The position numbers and the translations under genes were made by a program. The notes under the pieces were generated by a model. The model was given only the letters and a program-made list of their open reading frames with translations, was not told the origin of the DNA and did not search any database. A stretch of 64,000 nucleotides of DNA from Eutreptiella sp. 'Long Island Sound 2002' (taxonomy: Eukaryota > Euglenozoa > Euglenophyceae > Eutreptiales > Eutreptiaceae). Shown here piece after piece: positions 13,101 through 28,100 of the stretch (position 1 is the first letter of the stretch; every line of letters begins with the position of its first letter). The stretch covers positions 57,382,427 to 57,446,426 of the forward strand of contig OZ038387.1 of assembly GCA_964036045.1 (NCBI GenBank), read 5' to 3'.

Positions 13101-16100
13101 CGCAGCTGAAAGAAAAAGGACAGAGGCCCAACCTTCCCATAGGGAGCCTGTGGGCCTGGGCATCGGCCACTAAATCCGAATCTAATTCCACACCTAACCC
13201 CGGCCCCCTGGGCCCCTGTACTCACCTCTCCCCCCCCCCCCCCCCCACACAAACCCACTTCTCCCCGCCCCTATATCACCCTTACCCCCATCTCTCTCCC
13301 CCTTGCCTCAGAGATATGAAGGTATGGGGAGGAGGGTGCAACTTCGCATCATGCATGTTGGCGCCGGCACTCGCACCGGGACCAGCATCGGTACCAGCGC
13401 CTGCGTGACCACATTCCCTTGTGTACTGCACCTGAACTGCACTCTGAACCTCCGGCATCGGCGGTTGACGTGTCTGCCGGCCCTCAGGCTCTGTGTCTCT
13501 TCGCAGGAAGGCGCAAAAGTACGAGTGTTACCAGCAGGCACGTGCCTTTGGCATCACCTTGCTCAGTATGTCTGTGCTCTCTCTTGTATTCTCAAGTCCG
13601 GTGATTAGCGAACATTTGCATTTCCACCACCACCACCAATACTGACATGTGCATTTGTGTGTCGACACCAGTATCAGCACCAACAACAGTATGAGACGCT
13701 CTGTGCGCGCGCGTCACGGCGCCGGAAAAAGTTGGAGCTGCAGAATAGCAGGGTGTGTGGTCCTGGGGCTCGGTTTGCCGGAACACGGCATAGGGGATAC
13801 AGGGGGGGGGGGGGTTCGTTTTGGGAAAATTTCGTCTTTCAGTTGGGTGCTGAAACTTTCCCCGTGAAATTTTTTTGCGCACTTTGGGGTCATTCCTGGT
13901 CCTTTTGGATCCTCTCTGGTCGCGGTAGCCCGGTATTGTTGCGCTGTTGTCGGCAGTCCGTCTGTTCGTCACGTCCGTTCATTTTGCTCGCTTGTGAGAA
14001 GTTGGTTGTCGCCGAGAATGTTTGTGAGCGTGGTCCGAGTGCAAAAAAGGCCGCATTTTTTGAGGGATGGCCCCGCACCAACATTGGAGGTGTGCCGAAA
14101 TCTTCTCCTCACGAAATTGTCCCCAGACGACCCCCCCCCCCTTCCCTTTGTAGTCAGCGGAGTGACGTACTCCTTGTCTCTATCACTCACCCTTACGCAT
14201 CGGTGGTTGGGATCCAATGGGCTTCTGCCCTCCAAGCAGTGAGTTGGAGACGGACGTTCACCTCCTGTGGGGAGTACGTGGGGAGCGGCGCGGGCGCGCT
14301 GGCTGCCGCGGCAGGAGGCCGCCCGCATCCCAGCGCTGGCGGCCCTGGCTGCATGGCCGGTGTGCCTGTGCGCCGCGAGAAATCGATCAGGGGGTGGTGG
14401 TCCCCACCGTTGCAGGAATAGCAGGTGGGGCGTTGCAGTGGAAAGTCACAGTGCTCTCGATGTCGGAGACCCGTACAATTTTTTTTCCCGTTTTGCGCCT
14501 CCGGAAAGGGATTTGGAACAGGGACATAACGCCCGGTCCCAGTACACCGGTGGTGGCAATTACCGGCCCACTGGGCGTGTAGCGTCGTCTTTGCCCCATG
14601 GGCGTCCATCCGATCTCCACCGTCCAGTCAGGCGTCCTCCGATCCGGACCATCGTAGCAATCACCCCACAACACCAGTTAGAACAACTTGAACTCCAAAT
14701 CAGACCCTGACCATGGCGGCCATGCAGTGGAATGACCCAAAGGTGGTGCGGAGGTGGTGTGCATGCCTCCGTGCAGGTTCGCATCGGGGGCCCAGAATGC
14801 AACCCATCGGGACAGAACGCGCGGGCGCTGGTTGGAGGCCGGCTGCACGCACGACGTGTGGCCCAAGTTGCCCTGGCAGTGGGGTGGGCGCGGTGCGGTA
14901 GCGGGTTGGCACTCGCGGCCGTCGTGAGCCCGTTTGCGCACACTTTTGCAGCGGATAATCATGCTCTGAATTTTACGCCGGACCGTGTGGCTCGAGAGGG
15001 GCAGCCGTTTTTTCCGCATCGGGGGACCAAAGACGGGAACGGTATGCTCTGGATGTGTGCCTCGTGGGAGGGCCTGGCACGTCCCACAGGATTTGGGGTG
15101 CTGTGTCGTGTTTTTGGGGCAGCGTGCACCGTAAATATATCGTCGCTTCTGACCCAATCAGCACCACCCAACTGTCATCGATTGCCGCCCTACCGCTGTC
15201 AGTTTCTGCCTGACCGCTTTCGGTTGCAGCCCAACACGTGGGGTATTGCCCAGCCACCATCGCTTACCACCATCGGTTAACCAACCGCTGTCAGCGGCTG
15301 CTCAGCCGCCATTGATAACCGCCCAGTGCTTGTGTCATTTACCGCGCCAACGACCCACCGCTCGGACTGGTGACAGTGCCGCCCTGCTCCCGTCCGCTTG
15401 TCACAACTCTCTCCCCCTTCCGCTTGTGCTGCTGCGCCCATCCGCTTGCGACACCACCTCCATGCGCTTGTGCTGTTACCCACAACTCCTGGTGTGCTGG
15501 ATCCGCGTGGAGCACCTACTGTTTGCCATTCTCCCTCCTGCAGTGCTCTACACACTCACTAGTCACCCCAAGCGCACCCATGCTCCACGCCTCCCTCCGG
15601 CAGGCGACATTACTAACCTTGATAATTTGGATGCATTTGTGGATTATGTTCTGAGGGACGGTATCCAAGAAAATCCGCCCAGTGCACATGTACCGCTGGT
15701 GCTGGGTGATGGGGTATGAGATGCGTGTTTGCAGAGGGTGGCTTTGTGGCAGGTACCGGGGGGGGGGGGAAATTCCGCGGGGGGGATTTTCCGCGGGGAA
15801 AATTCCGTATTTCAACTCGGTGCGGAATTTTCCCCTCATTTTTCGAGGTGAGGTGCGGAATTTTCCCCATGCGGAATTTTGCCTGTGTAAGCCACCGTAG
15901 GACCCGTTTGGGTTTTTTTCTTGGCGTGATCATGCTGAATAAGGGGGCTAATGTGTGCTGGTGTCTCATCAGCAGCAAGGCGCAAGCTTGTGGGTATGCT
16001 CTGCAATATTTCCCGCCACTCGTTGTGTGCCAAAATGCCAAGGATTGTCAATGGACGCCGATCCGTGGTGCCTGAACGAAAAGACAAGCCACCTGCTGCC

Positions 16101-19100
16101 GTTCGTTGTCAATCCAGTCGTTGTTAGCTCAGCAGGTTTTCTTTTGGATTCCTCATGCGCCATGTGTCTTTTGGGGATCAATACCAGGATCCCCTTTGTT
16201 TGCAATGCACTCAAGATTTGGGAGGTGCGGAATTTTCCCCTTGATTTTTTGGGACAGGTGCGGAATATTCCCCGTGCAGAATTTTCCCCTGCGGAAAAAA
16301 CCCCGTACAGAATCCCCCCCCCCCCCCCCGGTAGGAGACTTGGTGGCGGGTTCAGGTGGTTGTGGAGGTATAGTGAACAGGAGACAGTGTGTGGGAGGGT
16401 CTGCATTGAGTGTGGGGGATGGAGGTGACGTGTGGCAGGTGGGTGAGGTAGGCTTCCAGGTTGCTGTTGGCACTATCCCCATCCCCAGCCATTTTGTCTA
16501 TTGGGTGCACCTGTGCGTATCATCACTTAGATGCTGTAGCACGGAACCTGGGCTGATATTCCCAGTCCCTCTTGGACTCTTCTCGTCTTAGCAACTTAGT
16601 CCGTAATTCTTGATGCTGGCAAAGATGCATATTTCATCACTCATCTTTGTTGCCAGATTTTGTTTTCACTTGGTGACCCAGTGTTGTTGCTTAACCTGGC
16701 TAGGTTGAGAAAATACCCATCGATGCATCGCCCCAGTAAATCAAGGGACATGCACTATGTGTGTGGCCCTAATCTGGTAGGATGTGTGGAGCCAAAACCA
16801 TGCTTTGCTGTGTGTGGCCGATACAGCAATGGATACACAGCCGGGTCAGAGCGAAAACCCACACAGTGCCATGTTGGCTCTGAGTGTCTATTTTTTTTCG
16901 CCACAAATGTACATCTGAAGAGTGTTTTGCTGTGCTTGTGCTACTAATTTAAGGTTCTGACACAGTGGATACACAGCCAAAACCCATGCAATGATATGAG
17001 CGGCCTCGATATGGTGAGGAATACACAGCCAAAATTCAAATACTGTTGTATGCTGCCCCCAAACTGCATGATGGGGCAGGGGGCACAATTGTGATCGGTT
17101 TCTCGGAATTTCCGAATTTACTGTAATTTACCATGAGTTATCGAAATGGGTTGTAATATGTGAGGAAATTCAAGTCTTTCAATACAAAGAATGCAAGGTG
17201 TGCCTTGTGGAATGAAATTTGCCATGCACAGGACATAAATTGTGCTGTGGAACCAACCAAAGTTTGCAATGCATGCATGCAAGAACATTCAGCCTGGCTA
17301 GAGCTTTGGATACCAAGCTCCGTACTTCCACCAGGCTATTTCTAAGCTTTCCATGAGCATTCTTCTCCAAAGACCTCCACGAAATGATAATATCCATCTC
17401 AAGGTATCGATCCCATGACAACATCCTTGAGACACCTTCAAGCATTCAGAGCCTCCATCTAAAGACCTCCAAGAACTACCAACATACGCCTAGACACCTC
17501 TGGAAACCCTGGACAACCCCTTGGCACACATCGGAACAGCAAGGTTGTTCCAGTAAAAACGTGCCACCCACGGGAACCTCTAGCCCAGAACAACTTCCTG
17601 GAACAGCCTGTGGAACAATCAGAACACACTTGTCCGCAAGTTGCCGCATCTTCCCCTTTCTAATTTGTTGCGTCAATCTGCCATTGGATGTACTTTGCTT
17701 TTGTCTCGCTGCATGCATGTTGTGTGAAGTCGTAGAAATTCGCACTGCATACGCCCATTTAGGGAACTAGGACCATGAGGGCCACTCGAATGTCCTGCTT
17801 GAAGGGACAGATAATTCCACCAAGCCTAGGCACTTTCCGTTGTAGACAGCTTTGTGAAATGAAAACTTGATGCATGCAAGTTAATGAATCGGTCATGTGT
17901 ATGGCCGCTTGCATTTTTGAGTGTGCTAGCTGGCGAGTAATGCCAAGTGTTGCTGTCTCTGAGTTTGGGGCTGGTGAGACTTCCTTATGCATGCACAATT
18001 GTATTTCTCGTTTGTGCTTTTTTTCGGGTGGGGAGTGAGTGACAACTTTCTTAGTGAACAGGTTGTGTGTGGTTGCTGAGAGAGAGAGCCATATGAGGAC
18101 ACCGTATTATTGCTTCTGCCTTATGCTGTGAATTCACTTTAATGTTTTGGGAGTACCAAATTACTCTGGTTGAGGAATTCGGGGCGTTATCAGGAAGTGA
18201 GCAGTAATTGCCATGGACGTCTCTGCGAGCACTGATATGTTTGACATTTGGAAATTCTGAGGCACAATGCCTGCTGGCGCTCAGCAATCTGGCCTTTGTG
18301 CATACACGCCTGATGACACGTCCTAAGTGAACTTCTCTGGAGGGCCGGGTCCACCCTAAAAATCTCAGGGGTAAAGCCATGATGCTTCGGTGATATGACA
18401 CGCCGCATTGACTGCCAGTGAAGATCCGCCAAAGGAACTTATTTCTGGTAGTATTCGTGTGTTGAGGCCACTGACCAGGGCACCCACATCTGAGCCGGAA
18501 GGCTGGAAACAGAGGCGAAAGTGGGGAGGTGGAAAAAAGGTTTGATGGGGCAGGAGGTTGGTTGAGCCCCCAGAAGGAGGGGGGGAAGACAGTCTGTTGA
18601 CTTGAAGATGGCTCAGAAATTGGGCCGCAAAGTGGCCCGGACGGAAAATTTTCTAGAAATTCTTTTCCCCATGACATACACCTCAAAACGATCAGCGCGT
18701 TGTGGGGGTTTTTTTGTAGAGGTACGTCTGTGGGGTACCCCCCGGACCCCCATCCTGAGCCCCTCCCACATCTTGAGCTGCCTGACGTTTGAGCCCTGAA
18801 GGGTGGGTGGGTGGGGGGGTTTGACATGGGGCTCAAACGCCCCACACCCTCGCAAACCCCCCCCCCCCCAAGAAAGAAGGGGAAAGGCAGTCCAAGAGAA
18901 GTCCATAGTCCCAGCGCCAAGCCTGATCGAACAACAAATGTCCATCAGGGACACCGTGGCGTGTTTCGCATGGGGCAGGAGCCCACGCCTGCGTCGGATC
19001 GTCGCCCCGATGCTTTTACGCCCTCAGCCCCACATGCGCCTCTCTTCAGGCCACCATTTTCGAAGGAGACGAGAACAATCAGGAGTACATTGTATCGCAC

Positions 19101-22100
19101 ATGCTCTTGGGCCAGTTCCTCACTGCATTGTCCCTCTTGCGAGCAGGTGTGCGGATGCCTGTGCCCATGCTGGCGCAGGTACTGTCGCCGCCGCTGCTGC
19201 CGGCGGTCGTGCCCGTGCCACTGCGAGTGTGGGATGCCGCGTTGATGCGCGTCCAGGCCGCGCCGTCGTAGCGTGTGCCGTGTAGCTGCAGGGCCTGGGG
19301 TACGGTGTGGTGGAGGTAGCTCGCGCTAGTCCGGGTTTTGGTTGTTGGCATTTGTGCCAGATTTGATGGGGCATTTGATGCCGCATGTATTTGTGCCCTC
19401 ATGGTGGTGGGTTGAGACCTGTGCCGCCGGCGATGCGACTGCCTGCTGCTGGTGCTTGCCCCCGTGTCGCGGCTGGTGTTTGGTCGGTGTTATGCCGTCA
19501 CCCGCACTATTTCTGTGTGCAGGTGGGTCATTCCTCTGCAAACTGTATGACTGCTTCACGCCCTTCACCGTGGGCCTCTTGTATTTTACGTACAGGTGTG
19601 GCATTTCGGGATGCGGGCTCCTCAGTCCGTACACCCCCACGCGGGGGACCGTCCTTTGCATTGTCGGGGGGGGGGCGGGGGGGCGGCCAGAGCTTCACTT
19701 AACAACTCAGCACCAGGAGGGGGGGTTCCCAGACCACCCCACTTTGGACCCCCACCCCCACCCCCTTAAGTGAATGGGGACCCAAGTGAAGCTGGACGGC
19801 AGGGTTTGCATGCCCCTGGCTGGGCTCCTACAGGCAGAGCCCATGGGTGAGGGTGGGAAGGAGGAAGGTGAGGAGGGTGCGGTGCGCCTGCAAAAGCGAC
19901 CACCAGCCCACGTGCTGCAACGCGCGCAGCGTATGGGACAGTCAGAGCAAGGCAGAGGGCCAACGCGGGGCTGGCCATTGCTGAATGTGGCAGAAACACC
20001 CTGCACCCCAAGCAGACGGCGGCGGGGATGGGGGTGCTACTCCTGCGGCGCCTGCGGCGCGCAATTGAGTAATTGTCGTGGAACAGGGGAAACTGTACCC
20101 TTTTGTACCTGCGGCTCACTCATGGCTAAATGGAAATATGCATTTGGGGCTCATGTAGGGCTCAGTCATGCATCGTTGTGTCTTCCTTCCTACTTCCTTC
20201 ACCCAAACATGAGCAAAATGGATGCGGTGCGAATTACCCTAAAGCTAAGTACCCTTCCCCTGCAGCACCTGCGGCGCGCAGTAAAATCATCGGGAGGATG
20301 GGGCAGTGGGCGTTTTCAAGTCATTTTGCCCCCCCCCCCTCCCCTGCGTACGCGTGCGATGCCCTGGGGGGTTTGCCATAAAGGCGAAATATACCCAGCA
20401 ACCCAGACAAACATTGGGGACGGAACCGTTGGAGGATTGCTTGGCAAAGCCGTCCGTCGAGAGCCTCAGGAACGGTTCACACGTAACTGCGGCACATGGC
20501 TTTCTGTGTCTGGCCAGGGTCTGGCCTCACTAAGGTGAGAGGTGAGGGGAGCTGCATGCACTCCCTACCCCCAGAACGCAACATGGCTGTCAGCCATCAG
20601 TAAGTAGGGCGGTGAATGAGAGGAAGGATTCGAGCGATGCCCATGCCACAGAACAATGGCACCACCCGGAGAGGGGGGGCACCTTGTGTTGCCTCGCGCT
20701 GCAATGTTTTGAAGCGCCGTGTTGTGTTATCTGATGTTGAGTTGTGTCGGGTTGTGGTCTGCTGGGGTGTGGTATATTGTATGCTCGTAGCTGCGCATCT
20801 GCTGATGCTGCTGCCACGTGTGACAGCATCAACCCCAAAGCCACCGCTTCAGTACTAGAATCCACGTATCACATGCACCATTTCGCTGACTCTTCACGTC
20901 AAATGACCCGGAGGGGTTCCCCGGTCACATTCCGCGCAGCCTCCCCCCCCCCCCTGCCGTCCACTCCCCTGTCCGTGTTGCTGTTAAGAGCACTTCGAAA
21001 GGAAATGACCACCCCACGTCGGCATTGCGGAAGCAGCCCCGACTACGGACACGCCGCCGTGATGGCAGTCGACATTGAACACAGATGCCCACTTAGGACA
21101 AAACTATCGGGTTGGGGGCTCATGCCTGATCCCATGCGTCCACTGTGAGGCCATTGCACGTGGCAACCGAATATTGGAGCATCTGATTAAAGAGTCGATA
21201 ACGCGGTACCAAAAGTATGCGTAGTCGCATCAATGACATGTGCCAAAGTTTTGCTATGGTGTTCAGCAACAAGCCCTGGAAACCGTGTCAGAACTTAACA
21301 GTATGTTCGAAGGAATAGTTGACAACCGGGGGAGTGGAATGGGTGGTAGGTGGGTACCTGGGTGCTGCTGGACCACTGCATTCCATTGCTTGCGTGATGC
21401 CGCTCATCACAGCGCCCTTTCCTGCCCTCAGGCACTTTGACCGCATGTCTATCACGAAGCCCTTGACCTCACGTCCTTCCAACTCTGAAAGGTATGAGCA
21501 TCGTCTTTCGTGTGCAGGCGCAGGCGATACACAGTGTTGGACACGGTCACCCATGGGGTTTGGCGCATTCTTATGGGCCATTTCAGGGCATTTGAGGCCA
21601 TTTTGGCGTAAAACACGGTCACGGAAGCTGTCTGCCGGGTCTTGTCTGCGCACAAACACTGGTTTGTGGGAACAGGGACTACGGGGAGCCATTGCCTTTT
21701 GGTAACAGCGCCTTCGGCACACCACACCACACTACACCACACTGCATTGCACCACGCCGCACCACATCCCGGCCATTGCCCTTTGGTAACAGCGCCTTTG
21801 GCACACCATAATGCAGCACAGCACAGAACACACAACAACACCAAACCGCATACAACACAACACAACACAAGGTGATACAACACACCACACCACACCACAC
21901 CACACCACACCACACCACACCACACCACACCACACCACACCACACCACACCACACCACACCACACCACACCACACCACACCACACCACACCACACCACAC
22001 CACACCACACCACACCACACCTGCCCTGGGAAATTCGCCGCCGATTGGCGGCCCAAGAGAAGGGGGAGGGGTCCCCGCAACCCCCCGGAATGGGCGGCGC

Positions 22101-25100
22101 GGCTCCGCTGGTGGAGCGGTTCGAGGCCGCGCCGCCCTTGCGCCGCCCGTCAGAACAATTGAGCGGGTACAGCAACCTGCCGTGCCAGTACCCTACCTTG
22201 ACCTATGTGACGTGTATGTATCAAGTAATGCAAGTGTATAAACAACGAACCGCAGTATTTTGTATAATGTACGCCCCCGGCCAACAGCAAGGGAGGGCCG
22301 GGGGACCGGGTAAAAGCCCCGAACCCCCCAAAGGCAGCCCCAATGGTGAGCGCACCACCGGAGGGGGCATGTCTGCGGGGTAAGCATTGTACATATTTAA
22401 TAACTTAACAAGTAGGCCTTACTGCCGTAATCTAATGCTTAAAGGGTTAATGGCCTCCCCCAAGGCCAGTTACGTGCGCCCCCCCCAGAGCCGGACTCGA
22501 CCGGCCGTGCTGAGGCGAGCCCAGCAATGGGTATGACAGGCCAGACTTTAAGTGCTGGCAGCCACGCCTCAGTACACCCCGCGGGCTTATAAGGCCCAAG
22601 GGGGCCCCAAATACCGTTACGTTCGGGAGTTAAGCCCCGGCGGGATTTGGGGTTGTTTTGGTTAAGAGGACTCACGTTGAGTCCCTGCTACTGCTACCCC
22701 GGAGTTATGACCTCCGGTACTGCATGTCTACCTCGCCTGCTTGCTGCATGCCTCCCCACGGGCCCTGAAGAACACTCCGACCACCCCCTGGGCAGGACTC
22801 CCCGTCCCCCCCAGGCCGGTGTGCCCAGTTCTTGGATGATGCTGCCTTCCCATGGGCCCTGAAGAGTACTCCGACCACCCCCTGGGCTGGACTCCCCGTC
22901 CCCCCAGGCTGGTGTGCCCGGTTCTAAGACACAGTTGCCTCCCCATGGGCCCTGAAGGATACTCCGACCACCCCCTGGGCTGGACTCCCCGTCCCCCCAG
23001 GCTGGTGTGCCCGGTTCTAGGACGATGCTGCCTCCCCATGGGCCCTGAAGGATACTCCGACCACCACCTGGGCTGGACTCCCCGTCCCCCCCAGGCCGGT
23101 GTGCCCGGTTCTTGAACACAGTTGCCTCCCCATGGGCCCTGACAGATACCCCGACCACCACCTGGGCTGGACTCCCCGTCCCCCCCAGGCCGGTGTGCCC
23201 GGTTCTTGAAGGATGATGCCTCCCCATGGGCCATGAAGGATACCCCGACCACCGCCTGGGCTGGACTCCCCGTCCCCCCAGGCTGGTGTGCCCGGTTCTA
23301 GGACGATGCTGCCTCCCCATGGGCCCTGAAGGATACCCCGACCACCACCTGGGCTGGACTCCCCGTCCCCCCCAGGCCGGTGTGCCCGGTTCTTGAACAC
23401 AGTTGCCTCCCCATGGGCCCTGACAGATACCCCGACCACCACCTGGGCTGGACTCCCCGTCCCCCCCAGGCCGGTGTGCCCGGTTCTTGAAGGATGATGC
23501 CTCCCCATGGGCCATGAAGGATACCCCGACCACCGCCTGGGCTGGACTCCCCGTCCCCCCCAGGCCGGTGTGCCCGGTTCTTGAAGGGTGATGCCTTCCC
23601 ATGGGCCATGAAGGATACCCCAACCACCGCCTGGGCTGGACTCCCCGTCCCCCCCAGGCTGGTGTGCCCGGTTCTTGAAGGGTGATGCCTTCCCATGGGC
23701 CATGAAGGATGCCCCGACCACCACCTGGGCTGGACTCCCCGTCCCCCCCAGGCCGGTGTGCCCGGTCCTTGAAGGATGATGCCTTCCCATGGGCCATGAA
23801 GGATACCCCGACCACCACCTGGGCTGGACTCCCCGTCCCCCCCCAGGCAGGTGTGCCCGGTTCTTGAAGGATGATGCCTCCCCATGGGCCATGAAGGATA
23901 CCCCGACCACCGCCTGGGCTGGACTCCCCGTCCCCCCCAGGCTGGTGTGCCCGGTTCTAGGACGATGCTGCCTCCCCATGGGCCATGAGGGATGCCCCGA
24001 CCACCACCTGGGCTGGACTCCCCGTCCCCCCCAGGCCGGTGTGCCCGGTCCTTGAAGGATGATGCCTCCCCATGGGCCATGAAGGATACCCCGACCACCA
24101 CCTGGGCTGGACTCCCCGTCCCCCCCCAGGCAGGTGTGCCCGGTTCTAGAAGGAGAATGCCTCCCCATGGGCCATGAAGGATACCCCGACCACCGCCTGG
24201 GCTGGACTCCCCGTCCCCCCCAGGCTGGTGCGCCCGGTTCTAGGACGATGCTGCCTCCCCATGGGCCATGAGGGATACCCCGACCACCACCTGGGCTGGA
24301 CTCCCCGTCCCCCCCAGGCCGGTGTGCCCGGTCCTTGAAGGATGATGCCTCCCCATGGGCCATGAAGGATACCCCGACCACCACCTGGGCTGGACTCCCC
24401 GTTGTATTGTATTGTATTGTATTGTATTGTATTGTATTGTATTGTATTGTATTGTATTGTATTGTATTGTATTGTATTGTATTGTATTGTATAGTTTTGT
24501 ATTGTATGGTATTGTGTTGTGTTGTGTTGTGTTGTGTTGTGTTGTGTTGTGTTGTGTTGTGTTGTGTTGTGTTGTGTTGTGTTGTGTTGTGTTGTGTTGT
24601 GTTGTGTTGTGTTGTGTTGTGTTGTGTTGTGCTGTGCTGTGCTGTGCTGTGCTGTGCTGTGCTGTGCTGTGCTGTGCTGTGTGGTGTTGTGTTGTGTTGT
24701 GTTGTGTTGTGTTGTGTTGTATTGTATTGTGCTGTGCTGTGCTGTGCTGTGCTGTGCTGTGCTGTGCTGTGTTGTGTTGTGTTGTGTTGTGTTGTGTTGT
24801 GTTGTGTTGTGTTGTATTGTATTGTATTAGCACAGCACACCACACCACACCACACCACACCACACCACACCACACCACACCACACCACACCACACCACAC
24901 CACACCACAACACAACACAACACAACACAACACAACACAACACAACACAACACAACACAACACAACACAACACAACACAACACAACACAACACAACACAA
25001 CACAACACAACACAACATAACACAACACAACACAATACCATACAATACAAAACTATACAATACAAAACTATACAATACAATACAATACAATACAATACAA

Positions 25101-28100
25101 TACAATACAATACAATACAATACAATACACTACAATACAATACAATACAATACAATACAATACAATACAATACAATACAATACAATACAATACAATACAA
25201 TACAATACAATACAATACAATACAATACAATACAATACAATACAATACAATACAATACTATGTGTGCTATGATGTGCCTGTTTTTTGCAGTATTTTGTTG
25301 TGGCATGTGGTGTCTATGTCCTGTGCTTCGTCGTGTGCAGCACGGCGGGAGATGTGGAATCTCCGCTTGCAGAACCGATCTGAAAAACTGCATTGTGCGC
25401 CTGTCTCGCCCTAGGTACGTCCTTTTCCGTGGATTCAAGACTACTAATCCCGCCGCCGCTATTGCGTACCTGCGATCCGTGAGCGAGGAGATGACTGAAT
25501 TGGGTGGGAAGAGGGATCGTCTGGTGGCCCAACGCGAGTTGCTCAAGGTATGCGTTCTGTGCTGATGGTACAGAAGCTCTGATGCAGAGGATGGCGTGCG
25601 CGGGCTCTGGATTGAGGTGCAGCGTCTCACGCCGCCGCCGCCGCCACTGCCTGCTGCTGGGTTCATGCGCGCTGCTGGTGGCGGCTTTTGGGGGCTGCTG
25701 GCTGCTGCTGTTGCCGCCCCTGCGAGCTTGGCAGCGGCGGCGGTGGTGGTTCGTGTTGTCCCTGACTGGGAGCTGTGTTGCCTGTGGTTCGCGGCTCCCC
25801 ACTGAGAACGCTTTTGCTGCCGCACGCCCTGCGGCACGTCTGTAAGAGACTTTGCATGAGGAATAAGATGGTTTTTTTTTTATTTGGGCCGAAGAAAGTC
25901 TTGGGGTGCGGTTGGCCGGTTGGCCAGCCAATCGACAGCGGTCGGCGGTTGACTGATGGCGGTTGGCGGTTTGCGGCCAGCAGACATTTGTTGTCGGTCA
26001 ACCACCAGCAGTTGGTGGACCCAAAGTCATAGGAGACAGTCCTGAGTCCAGCGCCCTTTCGTCACAAGGCTATCACGGAGAGCCCTTAGGCCGGTGCACA
26101 TGGCGTGTGCTGCTTGGCTAAGAATCAGCGCCGCTGCCGCTGCCGCTGCTCCTGGTCTTCAGGGTGGTCTCCAGGAAAGTCTGGCGCAAGTGGACAAGGC
26201 CATCCAAGACCTGCCGTCCGTCTACTCCATCGTCCCAATGGAGCTGGTGCAGAGGGGCGCGTTCCGCAGTTATATACAGGTCTGCCTCGTAGTTGGGACT
26301 TGTTGGGGGCTGCAAATCAGACGATCGATAGCCCGCGACGCAACGGCCTGCCATGGACTCCGTCGTCACGTGATTACACTGACTGGACCGCCCAGAGTCT
26401 ATTCTAGCAAAGGTGCTTGGCTACTCTATCCGTGTAAGCGCAAGGTATTAGCCGACAAGGAACCCGCTTCGAATCTGAGGATCAAACGCGCCCCTCCCGC
26501 AGGTAAGATAAAATTTTGGACTTTTGGACCAGTAATTTCTGCATGCATTCATTAGTCATGTTTCTCTTCATCACACAATTCTTGTGTGTATCTCTACAGG
26601 ATTTCAGTTTGCTGTGTCCCCCATTGTGCTTTGTGCTCCGTTCTACCCTCCTCTTTGTCAAAAGGTGGGTGGCGACAGGACCAGCAGTCCGTGAGTCACG
26701 TGAAAAAAATTTTCGTTCGAAGCACAGTCTTCACCATTTTGTGAATGTGCGTCAATGATTGTTCCAGTGCTGCGTTTGTTTTGTCATAGGACATTCTTGG
26801 GAGACTGAACCACTGTCCTTTCGGTAGTGGGCATTGCAGCATTTGCTACCAGGTCAAAGGGATAGAAAATCCAAAACTTTCACTGTGCAATCAGGATGGA
26901 GTCAAAACGAGTCTAGGGGCCTTCTGCTGGTCCAAAAGTCCAAATTTTTACCTTACCTCCGGGAGGGGCGCGTTCGATCCTCGGATTCGAACGGGGTTCC
27001 TCATCGGCTGATACCTACGCTTATACTGATAGAGTAGCCAGGCACTCTTGCTAGAATAACCTCTCGGCGGTCAAGTCATTGCAATCACGTGACGTCCGCT
27101 TTTGCCTCTTCTAATGGCTGAATGCACGTTCTTTTAATGTGCATACGCGCTTCATTTTGGAGTGCGCTGCTGTGGGCCGATCAACAGGAGGCTTTGCGAA
27201 CTGTCTTCCGCACACTGAGTTTAATGCTTGAATCATTCGAATTTCAATCGTCTTGTTCACTGCTGGACACATCTTGTCATCAGACACTTCCCCCCGCCCC
27301 TTTTGGTGAACGAAAGTCTAGACATGCGGTTCTGGCGGTTGCGGGGGGGTTCATTGGCGACGGTTGATGGCTGGCCGCCAGTAGTTAAAGGTGAATCGCC
27401 CGCGTTTTTTGCGGTCGACTGACGCATGTTGTTCGTCAACCGCCAGGAGTTGGCGTACCCAATGTGCTGTGGGACGAAACAGTGGCTGTTGTTGTTGTTT
27501 TGTTTGAAATTCGGGAAATTTCTGTTCCATCTGCCAAAGCATCCCAGAGCAATTTTGATGTTCTGAACCTTGCTCTGTTCGTATGAGACCACGGATTGGG
27601 GCAGTGGCCAGCGTGCACTACGCTTTAGGACCCCAAAATGACAAGCATCCATTTGCGGCGCGGAAAGACTGATTTTTTTTTTGTGCTTGAGTTGTGACAT
27701 GTTTGATATCTGCTTTGTGGTGTGCGCAGCGTGTGCGGTGTGCAGGCTTTGCATACTCAGAGGGGACGTTGGGTAAATGAGCCAGTCGCCTGGCCTCAAT
27801 CCGTCTTCGAATTCGGGCCCCTTTCGTGAATTTTATTTTCCTGGGTTTTCCTGGGGTCTTTGTTTCCTGATGTGGTCGGGTGGTTGCGTCGGCCGGTGTT
27901 GGGGGGGCTCCGAATTATCCAGCTCCCCACCGGATCACTGAGCAACGGCCTGACGGCGTGGTTTGAGCTGAGACGATTCTTTGTAGTGTGTGTGCGTTGC
28001 TTGGGTCTGAGTAAGACATATACCCCCCCCAAAAGCGAGCCGCAACACTCAAGCCGAAGAGTTCAGTTTAAACCGGGCGAGAGGGAGACCTAACCCCTCG

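Noticed and set aside
24403-25258. Telomeric repeat tract
   Set aside because: The 5-bp units do not match known telomere repeats and the tract lies inside a gene between coding exons.
26105-26407. Open frame overlapping exon 11 in another frame
   Set aside because: Exon 11 in its own frame matches CMTR1 and fits both neighbouring phases; the other frame shows no similarity.
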